NCBI GenBank assembly: GCA_017475525.1
Contig: JAFVFH010000022.1
Span: 1-44,410, forward strand
Direction: 5' to 3'
Length of the DNA stretch: 44,410 nt
Origin: Alphaproteobacteria bacterium
GTDB taxonomy: Bacteria > Pseudomonadota > Alphaproteobacteria > RF32 > CAG-239
In this document: one piece after another, positions 9,372 to 16,986 of the stretch
Layout of the letters: each line of letters opens with the position of its first letter
Position numbering within the stretch: the first letter of the stretch is position 1
Program-made: the position numbers and the translations under genes
Notes under the pieces: model-generated
Seen by the model: only the letters and a program-made list of their open reading frames with translations
Databases searched by the model: none
What the model was told of the DNA's origin: nothing

Positions 9372-10616
9372 GTGAGCGACGATAAAGAATTGCATTGTTC
9401 ATTTTGCGGTAAAAGCCAAAATGAAGTTAAAAAATTGATTGCCGGACGCGGGGTTTATATCTGCGATGAGTGTATTGATGTTTGTATCAATATTGTGTCG
9501 GAAGAACTGCATCAGGAAAAGTCAAACACGCCTTTGTTTGAAGGCGAATTGCCGACACCTTCGAAAATCAAGAACTTTTTGGATCAATATGTGATTGGGC
9601 AAGATGATGCTAAAAAGGTGTTGTCCGTTGCGGTTTATAATCACTACAAGCGTTTGAACTGCCAAAGCGAACATAAAGATGTTGAGGTTTCAAAATCAAA
9701 TGTGATTTTGATTGGTTCGACAGGCTCGGGCAAAACTTTGCTTGCACAAACTTTGGCACGCATTTTGGACGTGCCTTTTGCAATAGCTGACGCCACAACC
9801 TTAACCGAAGCCGGCTATGTGGGTGAAGATGTTGAAAACATCATCTTAAAACTCGTTCAGGCAGCGGATTATGACATCGAAAAAGCCGAGCGTGGCATCG
9901 TCTATATCGATGAAATCGATAAAATTACACGCAAGACTGACGGTCCGTCTATTACACGTGATGTGTCAGGTGAGGGGGTGCAACAAGCGCTGTTAAAGAT
10001 TATTGAAGGCACGGTTGCTAACGTTCCGCCGCAAGGTGGGCGCAAACATCCGCAACAAGAATTTTTGCACGTTGACACCACCAATATTTTGTTTATTTGC
10101 GGTGGTGCGTTTGCAGGTCTAGAAAAAATTATCGGCAAACGCGGCAAAGAAACTTCCATCGGTTTCGGAGCAAAAGTTGCGAGCAAGGAAGAAGCCGGAA
10201 TCGGAGAAATCTTAAAAGATGTGCAGTCAGAAGATTTACTCAAATTCGGTCTTATCCCTGAGCTCATCGGGCGCTTACCGATTATTGCAACCTTAAATGA
10301 TTTGAACGAGGATGCCTTAATCAAGGTGATGACAGAACCGAAAAATGCCCTGATGAAACAATACAGTACGCTTTTTGAGATGGAAAATGTGAAACTGACC
10401 ATAACAGATGAGGCTTTGCGCGCGATTGCAAAAAAAGCGATTGAAAAGAAAACGGGGGCACGAGGTTTGCGCTCAATTATGGAAGGAATTTTGCTTGATT
10501 TGATGTATGAAATTCCGGATATGAAAGATGTGAGTGAAGTTATCGTTAATGAAAAAGTGGTGACTGATGCTTCAAAGCCTGTTTTGATTAAGAAGAAGAA
10601 AACAAAATCAGCATAA
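9372..10616 (+). CDS. clpX: ATP-dependent Clp protease ATP-binding subunit ClpX
   Basis: AAA+ unfoldase that recognises and feeds substrates to ClpP. The 414-residue protein has the N-terminal zinc finger (CSFCGKSQ, then CDECIDVC), Walker A GSTGSGKT, Walker [10 protein letters not shown], the sensor/arginine region [12 protein letters not shown], and the C-terminal small domain ending in a Lys-rich tail. The start is GTG, fixed by AGGAGA 5 nt upstream and by homology ([14 protein letters not shown]). It is the second gene of clpPX. Its transcript probably ends in the large inverted repeat that follows. Confidence 0.97.
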   Translation: MSDDKELHCSFCGKSQNEVKKLIAGRGVYICDECIDVCINIVSEELHQEKSNTPLFEGELPTPSKIKNFLDQYVIGQDDAKKVLSVAVYNHYKRLNCQSEHKDVEVSKSNVILIGSTGSGKTLLAQTLARILDVPFAIADATTLTEAGYVGEDVENIILKLVQAADYDIEKAERGIVYIDEIDKITRKTDGPSITRDVSGEGVQQALLKIIEGTVANVPPQGGRKHPQQEFLHVDTTNILFICGGAFAGLEKIIGKRGKETSIGFGAKVASKEEAGIGEILKDVQSEDLLKFGLIPELIGRLPIIATLNDLNEDALIKVMTEPKNALMKQYSTLFEMENVKLTITDEALRAIAKKAIEKKTGARGLRSIMEGILLDLMYEIPDMKDVSEVIVNEKVVTDASKPVLIKKKKTKSA

Positions 10617-10805
10617 AAAAGCTCGGATAACGGCACATCTGGAGCAAAAACTGCAAGAGCGGAAAAATTCATGTACTTTTTTGTACACTAAAATTTTTCC
10701 GCCTTTTGTTTTTACTCTATCTGCACTGTTCTCCGAGCTTTTTAGACTAATTATTGAAGTCTATTGATTTTATATATCTGCACTGTTCTCCGAGTTTTTG
10801 TTTTG
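10617..10805. other. large structured 3' element between clpX and LRR 2 (copy 1)
   Basis: A nested inverted repeat that can act as a terminator for both convergent genes. Outer stem: AAAAAGCTCGGA near 10616 with TCCGAGCTTTTT near 10732-10743. Inner stem: GCGGAAAAATT with AATTTTTCCGC, with GTAC pairs at the tip. On the minus strand a 20-nt unit, CTCGGAGAACAGTGCAGATA, occurs twice (10775-10794 and 10718-10737). The unit is also found in a similar element at 29126-29145, again just after the stop codon of an LRR gene. A simple bidirectional terminator does not need these conserved segments. Confidence 0.7.
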
Positions 10806-10809
10806 TGAT

Positions 10810-11664
10810 TTATTTGTATCTTAATTTAAACTTGTTGCCGGTGGGTTTTGAAAGTGCAGAGGCTTCGTCTATGGTATAGATTATACGTTTGCAAGATGTA
10901 CCATTGTATCTGAATCCGTTCATGCAGGTAAAATGGCCGTTTTCATCTTTTCGGGCGCAATAATGACCGTTCCAACCATATTTTGTTGTGCATTGAGATT
11001 CATTTGCTAATTTGACCGTATTTGATATATTTTCAGTTTTCCATTGTGTGTTTTGATGGTCATAAATTGTGTAGTTTTCCAACTGACTTTTAATATTATT
11101 GCAAGATTTTTCACTTCCGCGGCAAATGACTTCAACATTATCTATCCAATCACCCAAAACTCGTCCTGATAATCCCTGAGCAATATCAGGAACAGAAACC
11201 AAGCGCAGTAAATTGCTCAAAAAAGCCGCCCATCCGATATCCGTGACAGAATCGGGTACAATAACAGATGATATACTCGTACCGTAAAAGGCAGCCTCAC
11301 CTATGCTTGAAATTGTATTGCCAAAAGTTACATTTTTTAATGAGCTAACCATTTTTAATGCACCATCCCCGACATTGCTGATGCCTTGAATATCAACGGA
11401 AGTGATGTTAGAATTATGATCTCGCCATGGTGTATCTGAGCTTTTTCCGTCATCACTTACATGATAATCATCCATCACTCCGATTGAGCCATCGGATTCG
11501 CCCGTAATCTTAAGTGTATTATCTTCAATCATCCAATTGCAGTTTGTCCCGCAAGTTCCGCAAGGATATCCGTTTTCATCGGTTCCTTGTGCACAATTCG
11601 CACGCAATTTTGAAATGCCGGCAAAAGATAAAGTTAATCCTAAAATTAAAACTGTTTTTTTCAT
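10810..11664 (-). CDS. secreted BspA-like LRR protein with FKLRYK tail (LRR 2)
   Basis: A 284-residue exported protein beginning MKKTVLILGLTLSFAG; the ATG at 11664 follows AGGAGA, so the longer upstream frame through the leader is not used. N-terminal module CAQGTDENGYPCGTCGTNCNW, then ITGESDGSIG and a TPW segment, then LRR_5-like repeats at about 95-165 (ISSVIVPDSVTDIGWAAF). A Cys pair (VICRGSEKSC) follows the repeats. An extra Cys-containing insert (CTTKYGWNGHYCARKDENG, then CMNGFRYNGTSC) precedes the shared tail ending GNKFKLRYK; the other five copies lack it. Class 1 leader C lies upstream and a structured 3' element downstream. Likely surface-exposed or secreted. Confidence 0.87.
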   Translation of the reverse strand: MKKTVLILGLTLSFAGISKLRANCAQGTDENGYPCGTCGTNCNWMIEDNTLKITGESDGSIGVMDDYHVSDDGKSSDTPWRDHNSNITSVDIQGISNVGDGALKMVSSLKNVTFGNTISSIGEAAFYGTSISSVIVPDSVTDIGWAAFLSNLLRLVSVPDIAQGLSGRVLGDWIDNVEVICRGSEKSCNNIKSQLENYTIYDHQNTQWKTENISNTVKLANESQCTTKYGWNGHYCARKDENGHFTCMNGFRYNGTSCKRIIYTIDEASALSKPTGNKFKLRYK

Positions 11665-11698
11665 AATTTTTCTCCTGTTTTCTTCATACTTCAAAAAC

Positions 11699-11858
11699 AA
11701 AAAATTCCGTCTTAAATAACCTAAAACGGAGGAGCTACAAAACTGCGGAAGACAGCTGAACTTATTCGACACAATACGGCTTATATCGTTCACTCCTCTC
11801 TAAAGGAGTCATTTTCTTCCGCGTGTTTTGTAAACACCGCAACCATTTTGGTTACGTT
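11699..11858 (-). ncRNA. class 1 structured leader RNA, copy C
   Basis: On the minus strand: first hairpin GTAACC/GGTTGC, GGTGTTT, long-range helices ACAAAAC/GTTTTGT and GCGGAAGA/TCTTCCGC, inner hairpin ACTCCT/AGGAGT, the ATAAGC...TCGAATAA junction, then the terminator TCCGTTTT/AAGACGGA with a T-run. The second long-range helix has a wholly different sequence from copies A and B but stays paired. AGGAG can pair alternatively with the downstream CTCCTCC. The RNA ends about 35 nt before the LRR 2 start codon. Confidence 0.83.
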
Positions 11859-11862
11859 TTAT

Positions 11863-11891
11863 ATTTTGCCATATCCAAAGCTAAAAGTCAA
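11863..11891 (-). promoter_or_regulatory. sigma-70-type promoter of leader RNA C
   Basis: Minus strand: TTGACT at 11886-11891, a 17-nt spacer, then CAAAAT at 11863-11868. The predicted start falls at the first leader hairpin. Confidence 0.6.
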
Positions 11892-11892
11892 A

Positions 11893-11932
11893 CAAAAAAC
11901 ACTCTCTTGAATGAAAAAGAGAGTGTTTTTTT
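11893..11932 (-). terminator. intrinsic terminator of the ECF-sigma operon
   Basis: Stem AACACTCTCTT 11898-11908 with AAGAGAGTGTT 11917-11927, T-rich on both strands. It closes the operon ending with the LTXXQ protein and directly abuts the promoter of leader C. Confidence 0.85.
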
Positions 11933-11947
11933 ATAAATGAAGTTTAA

Positions 11948-12487
11948 CTATTCTTGAACAACAACTTCTTGAGCATCAATAACTTCAATTTCCGCCGGAG
12001 ACGTGCTTTCAATATGCGCACCTCTCGGACCCATGTGCGGACCATGATGGCGCGGACCTGCCATATTTTCTTCATGTTGCGGTGCTCTGATACCGCCTCT
12101 GAAGTTATGTCTCGGAGCTTTTTGTTTGATTTGTTCAAATTTTTCTTTTTGTTCCGGTGTTAAAATATTTTCAAATTCTTCCATATTGGCGCGGCGTTTT
12201 GCATCAATTCTTTCACGCAAAGCGTTCATTTCATTCATCATCGGTTCGATTTCTTGCTTTCCGGCTTCGCGAATGGCAGCAGCTTGCTCTTGCTGTTCGG
12301 GGGTTAGATTAAGGTCTTTGGCAATTTTTTCTGCCATTTTCTTTTGGAAATCTTCACGGTTAAAGTGATGTTCCATTTTCGGGGCTTCAGCAGGCAGATT
12401 TTCTTGTGCAAAAACCGTGTTTGCGCTCAAAGAAGTGCCTGAAATGATTGTTCCTGCAAGAATAAGAGATAAAAAGTTATGTTTCAT
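11948..12487 (-). CDS. periplasmic LTXXQ (Spy/CpxP/CnrX-like) protein
   Basis: A 179-residue exported protein with a signal peptide (cleavage probably after VFA, mature QENLPAEAPK). Two copies of the family's LTxEQ signature are visible (NLTPEQQEQAAAIRE and ILTPEQKEKFEQI), set in long charged helices as in Spy, CpxP and CnrX. His-rich patches (MEHHFN near the mature N-terminus and RHHGPHMGPRGAH near the C-terminus) suggest metal binding. Its start overlaps the stop of the ECF sigma gene by 4 nt (ATGA), so they are translationally coupled. Context favours a periplasmic sensor or effector of the sigma system. A general chaperone role is the alternative. Confidence 0.8.
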   Translation of the reverse strand: MKHNFLSLILAGTIISGTSLSANTVFAQENLPAEAPKMEHHFNREDFQKKMAEKIAKDLNLTPEQQEQAAAIREAGKQEIEPMMNEMNALRERIDAKRRANMEEFENILTPEQKEKFEQIKQKAPRHNFRGGIRAPQHEENMAGPRHHGPHMGPRGAHIESTSPAEIEVIDAQEVVVQE

Positions 12488-12984
12488 TGTATTTCTCCAA
12501 GTAGTGGGATTAATGTTGTTTTTAAAAGTTCTTTTGCTTTATGGAGTCTTGATTTAACCGTTCCTTGAGGAATTTTCAACTTTAATGCAATTTCATCTAA
12601 TTTCAAATCTTCAAATTCGGCTAAAACAATAACTTCACGGTAGATTTTAGGCAAGTTATCAACGGCTTTCAAAACGATTTTTTGACGCTTTTTCTTGTCA
12701 ATTCTTTCTTCGGCAGTGCTTTTGACAGAAGCGTTTTGAAATGCGATTTCGCTTGAAACCTCAGACTTTTGAGTTTTGTATGATTTCGATTTGAAGTAGT
12801 CACGGCAGAGGTTTGCTGCAATGGTGCATATCCACTGCTTAAACTTGCCTTGATCTTGATATTGGTCCATTTTTTGCCATGTTTTTATATAGACCTCTTG
12901 CTCCAAGTCTTCATCATCACGGCCGATGAATTTACGGATGACGGCTTTGACGTGTTTTTTGTTTTCTTCAATAAAATCAGTCAT
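12484..12984 (-). CDS. ECF-type RNA polymerase sigma factor
   Basis: A 166-residue group 4 sigma factor. Region 2 (DEDLEQEVYIKTWQKMDQY, then KQWICTIAANLCRDYF) and region 4 with the helix-turn-helix LKLDEIALKLKIPQGTVKSR are both complete, joined by a Lys-rich linker; there is no region 1 or 3, as expected for ECF factors. It directly abuts the upstream small membrane-protein gene and overlaps the downstream LTXXQ gene. A GAAC-N17-CGTT promoter upstream of the operon suggests autoregulation. Confidence 0.92.
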   Translation of the reverse strand: MTDFIEENKKHVKAVIRKFIGRDDEDLEQEVYIKTWQKMDQYQDQGKFKQWICTIAANLCRDYFKSKSYKTQKSEVSSEIAFQNASVKSTAEERIDKKKRQKIVLKAVDNLPKIYREVIVLAEFEDLKLDEIALKLKIPQGTVKSRLHKAKELLKTTLIPLLGEIQ

Positions 12985-13242
12985 TTAGATAATCCATAAC
13001 AATCCGTTGCTATCGACCGGCAAACCCATATCTTCAATGGCAGAGCCGTTTTGAACCCATTCAATTTCATCGCCCCAAAAGTCGTATATCGGGGTTTTGG
13101 TCTGACGGGTGAGGTTGAAACTCAAGCCGATGGTCAAGAAAAAAACACCGAGCGTTGAACCGACGGCTAAAAGCTTGCGATTTCGTTTGCGGGTTTTATA
13201 AAGCGGTTTTGCCTCTTGAAGTAAGTCTGTGATGTTTTGCAT
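12985..13242 (-). CDS. small single-span membrane protein, candidate anti-sigma factor
   Basis: An 85-residue protein with a basic N-terminal cytoplasmic segment of about 26 residues (MQNITDLLQEAKPLYKTRKR), one membrane helix at about 27-45 (LLAVGSTLGVFFLTIGLSF) and an acidic outside part. The ATG at 13242 has AGGAGA upstream. It is first in the operon and its stop codon touches the sigma start. Size, topology and position resemble the CnrY anti-sigma family, whose short cytoplasmic tail binds the sigma factor. I see no sequence motif that proves this, so the role is inferred from context. Confidence 0.65.
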   Translation of the reverse strand: MQNITDLLQEAKPLYKTRKRNRKLLAVGSTLGVFFLTIGLSFNLTRQTKTPIYDFWGDEIEWVQNGSAIEDMGLPVDSNGLLWII

Positions 13243-13268
13243 ACCAAAATCTCCTAACAATAATATAC

Positions 13269-13293
13269 AACGACAAAACTTAAAATTTGGTTC
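13269..13293 (-). promoter_or_regulatory. ECF-type promoter, GAAC-N17-CGTT
   Basis: Minus strand: GAAC at 13290-13293 and CGTT at 13269-13272, separated by 17 nt and about 27 nt before the first ATG of the sigma operon. This matches the common ECF consensus (GGAAC, then CGTT/CGTC) and suggests autoregulation. Confidence 0.6.
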
Positions 13294-13302
13294 ACTTTTT
13301 TC

Positions 13303-13331
13303 TTGCAAGTTTTTAAAAATTATGTGATAAT
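13303..13331 (+). promoter_or_regulatory. sigma-70-type promoter of leader RNA E
   Basis: TTGCAA 13303-13308, a 17-nt spacer, GATAAT 13326-13331; the start would be at about 13338, where the class 2 leader begins. It lies back to back with the ECF promoter. Confidence 0.7.
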
Positions 13332-13337
13332 TATTTC

Positions 13338-13597
13338 TGGATAGTGAAGGTGACTTTTCTATCAAGTGTCTTGATAAGGCGCGGGGCTTTGAAATAGCTT
13401 TTTATAGAGAGCGGTGACGGATAACACCGCAAAAGGTGCTGTCCTTTTTTGTTTTTAAAGGGAAAGCATGTTATCCCCGATGTTGGTTCGGGGAGCCCGT
13501 AACGGATGTTCAAGGATTTTCCTAAAGGTTATGGGAGTCATTTCTCTCTATATGATTATTTCACTCTCCGACCGCTCTTAAAAAGACGCGGTTTTTT
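13338..13597 (+). ncRNA. class 2 structured leader RNA, copy E
   Basis: About 260 nt before LRR 3. Elements in order: hairpin TATCAA/TTGATA with GTGTC in the loop; conserved CGGGGCTTT; long-range helix ATAGAGAG with CTCTCTAT; hairpin GCGGTG/CACCGC; a variable U-rich arm; hairpin CCCCGA/TCGGGG; helix CCCGTAAC with GTTATGGG enclosing ATGTTCA-hairpin-TAAAG; conserved GGGAGTCATT; and a terminator ACCGC/GCGGT with a T-run at 13592-13597. All helices covary with copies F and G. GGAGT can pair with ACTC at the foot of the terminator. The LRR 3 ATG is about 30 nt downstream. Confidence 0.83.
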
Positions 13598-13628
13598 GTT
13601 TTAACACTTGAAGTAGAAGGAAGAACTT

Positions 13629-14573
13629 ATGAAAAAATACTTTTTAATTTTTGCACCTACTCTAATTATAGCTTTTAATTTAAATGCCGCCTCATCAGGG
13701 ATTTGCGGCGATAATTACGATGCCTGTCACTATGTTTTATCCGATGATGGAATTTTAATAATTGACGGAAATGGAGCGATGAATGATTATGATATACAAG
13801 GTGATGGTAAAATGCCTTGGGGCAACGAAGTTAAAGAAGTTAAAATGTCAGGCATCACATCCATAGGGAAGTATGCGTTTTATAATACAATAGGTATTCA
13901 TAATATTATCATTCCAAAAACTGTTGAAAAAATTAATGAAGGTGCTTTTGCAATGACTTCGCTCAAAGATGTTATATATGAAACAGATGATGCGGGAAGA
14001 ACAAAATTAACCACTATTGGCCGCGATGTTTTTGCTATGACAAACCTTAAAAATATGACTATACCTGATTCTGTTACAGATATTGGGCAAGGTGTTTTTT
14101 ATAGAGATAAAAAACTAGAAAACATTGTTATTCCGGATTCTGTTACGAGTCTTGGAATATATTTACTGACAGAGGCTTCTCAAAATGCTATCATTTATTG
14201 TCATAATACGTCAGAACGATCTTGTGCTGATTTAATTAATGAAAACAATAGCGAACAAATTGGTAAACTCAAATTGTATACTAAAGAAAAAGCATCTGAT
14301 GGTGTGAGTGATTTATATAAAACAGAAGATGGAAAATTTTATGCAACACTTGATTTGATGGGGTATGGAATAGCTTGTGATAGTGCGCAAAATTGCCAAG
14401 ATATTTTAAATGCAGCTGCTATAGGAAACACTTTTATTGTCGGAGGAAAATTTTACTCCTCACTTAATGATTTAGCATTAGGCAACTATATCAAAAAGCG
14501 TATCTATACCCTTGAAGAAGCAGAACGGGTAAGCAAACCGACAGGGAATACTTTTAAGTTGAGGTACAAATAA
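13629..14573 (+). CDS. secreted BspA-like LRR protein with FKLRYK tail (LRR 3)
   Basis: A 314-residue exported protein. Signal peptide about 1-20 (ending NAA), then CGDNYDACHYVLSDDG, an IIDGNGAMNDY...PWG segment, and LRR_5-like repeats at about 75-185 (MTIPDSVTDIGQGVF, IVIPDSVTSLG). The post-LRR Cys pair is IYCHNTSERSC, followed by IVGGKFYSSLNDLALG and the shared tail (IYTLEEA, GNTFKLRYK). The gene sits behind class 2 leader E, while LRR 1 with the same tail has a class 1 leader, so leader class and tail are not strictly linked. AAGGA lies close before the ATG. Confidence 0.87.
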   Translation: MKKYFLIFAPTLIIAFNLNAASSGICGDNYDACHYVLSDDGILIIDGNGAMNDYDIQGDGKMPWGNEVKEVKMSGITSIGKYAFYNTIGIHNIIIPKTVEKINEGAFAMTSLKDVIYETDDAGRTKLTTIGRDVFAMTNLKNMTIPDSVTDIGQGVFYRDKKLENIVIPDSVTSLGIYLLTEASQNAIIYCHNTSERSCADLINENNSEQIGKLKLYTKEKASDGVSDLYKTEDGKFYATLDLMGYGIACDSAQNCQDILNAAAIGNTFIVGGKFYSSLNDLALGNYIKKRIYTLEEAERVSKPTGNTFKLRYK

Positions 14574-14578
14574 GGCAA

Positions 14579-14698
14579 CATCGCTTGTTCACACTTAAAA
14601 AGTGTGATGCGATGGCTTTGAGATCTCTTGATGACCTGACGCACCGCGCAGGTCAAGGGATGACGGGAAAAAGAGATTAACGGGTCAAGCCCGTTAAT
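14579..14698. repeat. composite of three intergenic palindromes
   Basis: Three hairpins in a row between LRR 3 and trhP: CATCGC/GCGATG enclosing CACACTT/AAGTGTG (14579-14614), TGACCTG/CAGGTCA (14632-14655), and ATTAACGGG/CCCGTTAAT (14676-14698). Phrases such as GGGATGACGGGAAAAAG look like dispersed palindromic repeat sequence. A related palindrome plus GGATGACAG motif is found inside the pilin gene (19272-19306), and TTCGGGATGACG at 40454-40465. The last hairpin may also terminate LRR 3. Confidence 0.65.
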
Positions 14699-14742
14699 GA
14701 CAGTTTTTTTTAAGAAGGAAAGCCAGCTTAAAGTATGACATT

Positions 14743-16140
14743 TTAAGCGTTTTTGCAAAGCCTGTCAAACTCTTGAAGCTTTTTCTCATACATCGCTTTG
14801 TTTTCGTCTTGAAGGGGTGAAAATTTGCGGGCGATGGTATATTGCGGCAAAAGTTTTTTGACCTCATCAATCGGTTTGTTCCAAGATGCAGGCTTAATGC
14901 GGATTTTTTTGTTTTGACCGGCAGAAACTTTCGAACTGATTTCGCCGGTATCGGCATCTTCAAATTCAGATAATGTAAGGTCAAAAGTTTCCAAAGTATT
15001 TGGAATGAGAAACTCAATTGTTTCACCGCTGTCAATAAAATTGCGAAGCTCGAAAACAGCATCGTCTTTTTGCCACTCAACAATGGAGCCGGCAAAAAGA
15101 TATTCGCCCATCGTTCTTGTATATTCATAATTTTGACTGATATGTGTTAAATTGCCGTCATAAAAACCTAAGCAATAACCGCGGTTTTGAAGAGCGTATA
15201 GTTCTTTCATATAAACATCAGGTTTCCAATTTGCTTTATCTTTTTCATAGTCATCAATGGCTTTTCGGTAAGCGCGGGCGACCGTTCCGGCATAATATTC
15301 GGTTTTGTTGCGTCCCTCTACTTTGAGACTGTCTAAGCCAAGTTCTAAAATTTTATCAAGGCGCGGCATCATGCACATATCTTTGGAGTTGAGCAAATAA
15401 CCACCATGCTCATCTTCAACAATTTCATAGTATTCATCAGGACGGAAGTCTTCTTTTAATAAAAACTCAAACATATCTTTGTTTTGTTCATTGATTTCAA
15501 TGTCTTTGATTGTGCCGTCTTTTAATTTGAGGTGCAGTTTATAATGCCAGCGGCAGCAATGCGCACATTTGCCCATATTGGCGCTTCGATCTGCCAAAAA
15601 GTTTGAAATGAGACATCTGCCGGAATAAGACATGCACATCGCGCCGTGTATAAATGTTTCAAGCAAAATGTCAGGGCAGTCTTTTCTTATCTGTTTTGTT
15701 TCTTCATAGCTGACCTCGCGGCCCAAGACGCAAAGTTTTGCGCCCATCTTTTGCCAGAATTTGACGGCAGCTGAGGAGCAAATATTGGCTTGAGTTGAAA
15801 CAAAGCGATTGAGCTCAGGCGCATTTTCTTTTAAGTAATCAAAAACGCCGGGGTCTGCCACCAAGACACCGTCCGGTTTTAATTCACGCAAAGTAGCGAC
15901 AAATTGCGGTAATTTTTCAGCTTCTTTGTTGTGAATAAACAAATTTAAGGTCAAATAGATTTTTTTGCCATGTGCATGAACAAAATCAATACCTTCTTTT
16001 AAATCTTCAAGCGAAAATTTTGATTGTGTGCGAAGGCTCATATCGGGTGTTCCGGCATAAACGGCATCTGCGCCATACATAATGGCGGTTTTGAGTTTGA
16101 CAAGCGAGCCGGCGGGTAGGAGTAGTTCTGATTTTGACAT
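14743..16140 (-). CDS. trhP: U32-family tRNA hydroxylation protein (TrhP/YegQ-like)
   Basis: A 465-residue U32-family protein. The N-terminal TIM-barrel start LLLPAGSLVKLKTAIMYGADAVY and the cysteine cluster (HGAMCMSYSGRC, then GKCAHCCRW) match the YegQ/TrhP group, which with prephenate-dependent chemistry makes 5-hydroxyuridine at tRNA position 34. The C-terminal beta-barrel region (FELRNFIDSGETIEFLIPN) is present. The stop lies 44 nt from the palindrome repeat, and the gene is followed upstream by the DUF3108-like gene 3 nt away, suggesting a two-gene operon. U32 members were once called collagenases; RlhA-type rRNA hydroxylation is the main alternative. Confidence 0.88.
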   Translation of the reverse strand: MSKSELLLPAGSLVKLKTAIMYGADAVYAGTPDMSLRTQSKFSLEDLKEGIDFVHAHGKKIYLTLNLFIHNKEAEKLPQFVATLRELKPDGVLVADPGVFDYLKENAPELNRFVSTQANICSSAAVKFWQKMGAKLCVLGREVSYEETKQIRKDCPDILLETFIHGAMCMSYSGRCLISNFLADRSANMGKCAHCCRWHYKLHLKLKDGTIKDIEINEQNKDMFEFLLKEDFRPDEYYEIVEDEHGGYLLNSKDMCMMPRLDKILELGLDSLKVEGRNKTEYYAGTVARAYRKAIDDYEKDKANWKPDVYMKELYALQNRGYCLGFYDGNLTHISQNYEYTRTMGEYLFAGSIVEWQKDDAVFELRNFIDSGETIEFLIPNTLETFDLTLSEFEDADTGEISSKVSAGQNKKIRIKPASWNKPIDEVKKLLPQYTIARKFSPLQDENKAMYEKKLQEFDRLCKNA

Positions 16141-16143
16141 TGT

Positions 16144-16917
16144 TTATTCCTTTATTGTTAAATCTGTTATATATGCTTCAAGTTTTCCAAGCGGAGTGGA
16201 GGCGATTTCCATTTTTGCTAAAAACGGCAAATGTGATGCTTTATCAAGCATTAAATAAAATTTGATGGATCGTTCTGAAGAGACTTGCCAAAGCAAATCG
16301 CCCTTGTCAAGGTTTTCCTGATGGATGAAGGCGTGACATTCAAAAGCCTCTCCTTTCACCGGAAGCTTTTTATCATTTAAAAGTGTGCGTTTGCTGCCTT
16401 TGATGCTGATATGATAGATTTTTTTGCCGTTAAAAATAGTTTGATCCAAATCACACGATTGCGTGTCAATAAAATTTCGGATAAGGAGAGCCAAAGCTGT
16501 TTGAATGTCAAAAGCATCTATTTTTCTTTGAGGTAAAACAATGTTGACTTCTTTTTTCTCATTATCTTTTGTGCTGATGCGTTTTGCTAAAATGCCGTTA
16601 TTATTAAAAATCAACCGCTTTGTGCGTTTGTGAGCGGAAGATTGAGTCGTTTGGCGATAGTCTTGAGCTGAAAGGCGGTTTTTAAAGATAAAACCTGATG
16701 TAAAATATGAGGCTTTGAAAGAATAGAATTTATCAAACATGCCGTCGGTTTGAATTTGAGATGAGAAAGAATAGGCTTTTTCATCGAGCTGATATGATAT
16801 ATTGACGTTGGCGGCATCAAACACGCCGATTTCAACGTTGAAGCTTTGCTCAACCGTTGCGGCATTGGCGGTGAAAGTTGAAATAAAAATCAAGGTTAAA
16901 AGAAGATATTTTTTCAT
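16144..16917 (-). CDS. secreted DUF3108-like protein
   Basis: A 257-residue exported protein with a signal peptide ending TANA. The mature domain has alternating beta strands (NISYQLDEKAYSFSSQIQTDG, then KRLIFNNNGI, and a FDIQTALALLIRNF segment) resembling DUF3108 periplasmic proteins of Proteobacteria; the identification rests on pattern only. It lies 3 nt upstream of trhP on the same strand and is divergent from ddl. Its function is unknown; DUF3108 proteins are often near envelope genes. Confidence 0.6.
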   Translation of the reverse strand: MKKYLLLTLIFISTFTANAATVEQSFNVEIGVFDAANVNISYQLDEKAYSFSSQIQTDGMFDKFYSFKASYFTSGFIFKNRLSAQDYRQTTQSSAHKRTKRLIFNNNGILAKRISTKDNEKKEVNIVLPQRKIDAFDIQTALALLIRNFIDTQSCDLDQTIFNGKKIYHISIKGSKRTLLNDKKLPVKGEAFECHAFIHQENLDKGDLLWQVSSERSIKFYLMLDKASHLPFLAKMEIASTPLGKLEAYITDLTIKE

Positions 16918-16986
16918 TTGTTTTTTAGTCTTTCTTAAATAATATGACTTATACTAACAAAAAAAATAAAAGAATAAAGGGAAAAA

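Noticed and set aside
9902-10672. A 256-residue ORF on the minus strand across clpX
   Set aside because: It is antisense to a clear ClpX coding region, is Ser/Ile-rich in the way antisense frames are, and has no ribosome site or family motif.
10810-11793. The longer LRR 2 frame starting at 11793
   Set aside because: The extra 43 residues would be read through the leader RNA and terminator; the ATG at 11664 has AGGAGA and a proper signal peptide.
13331-13513. A 60-residue ORF on the minus strand within leader E
   Set aside because: It lies wholly in the structured leader, is poorly composed and has no ribosome site.
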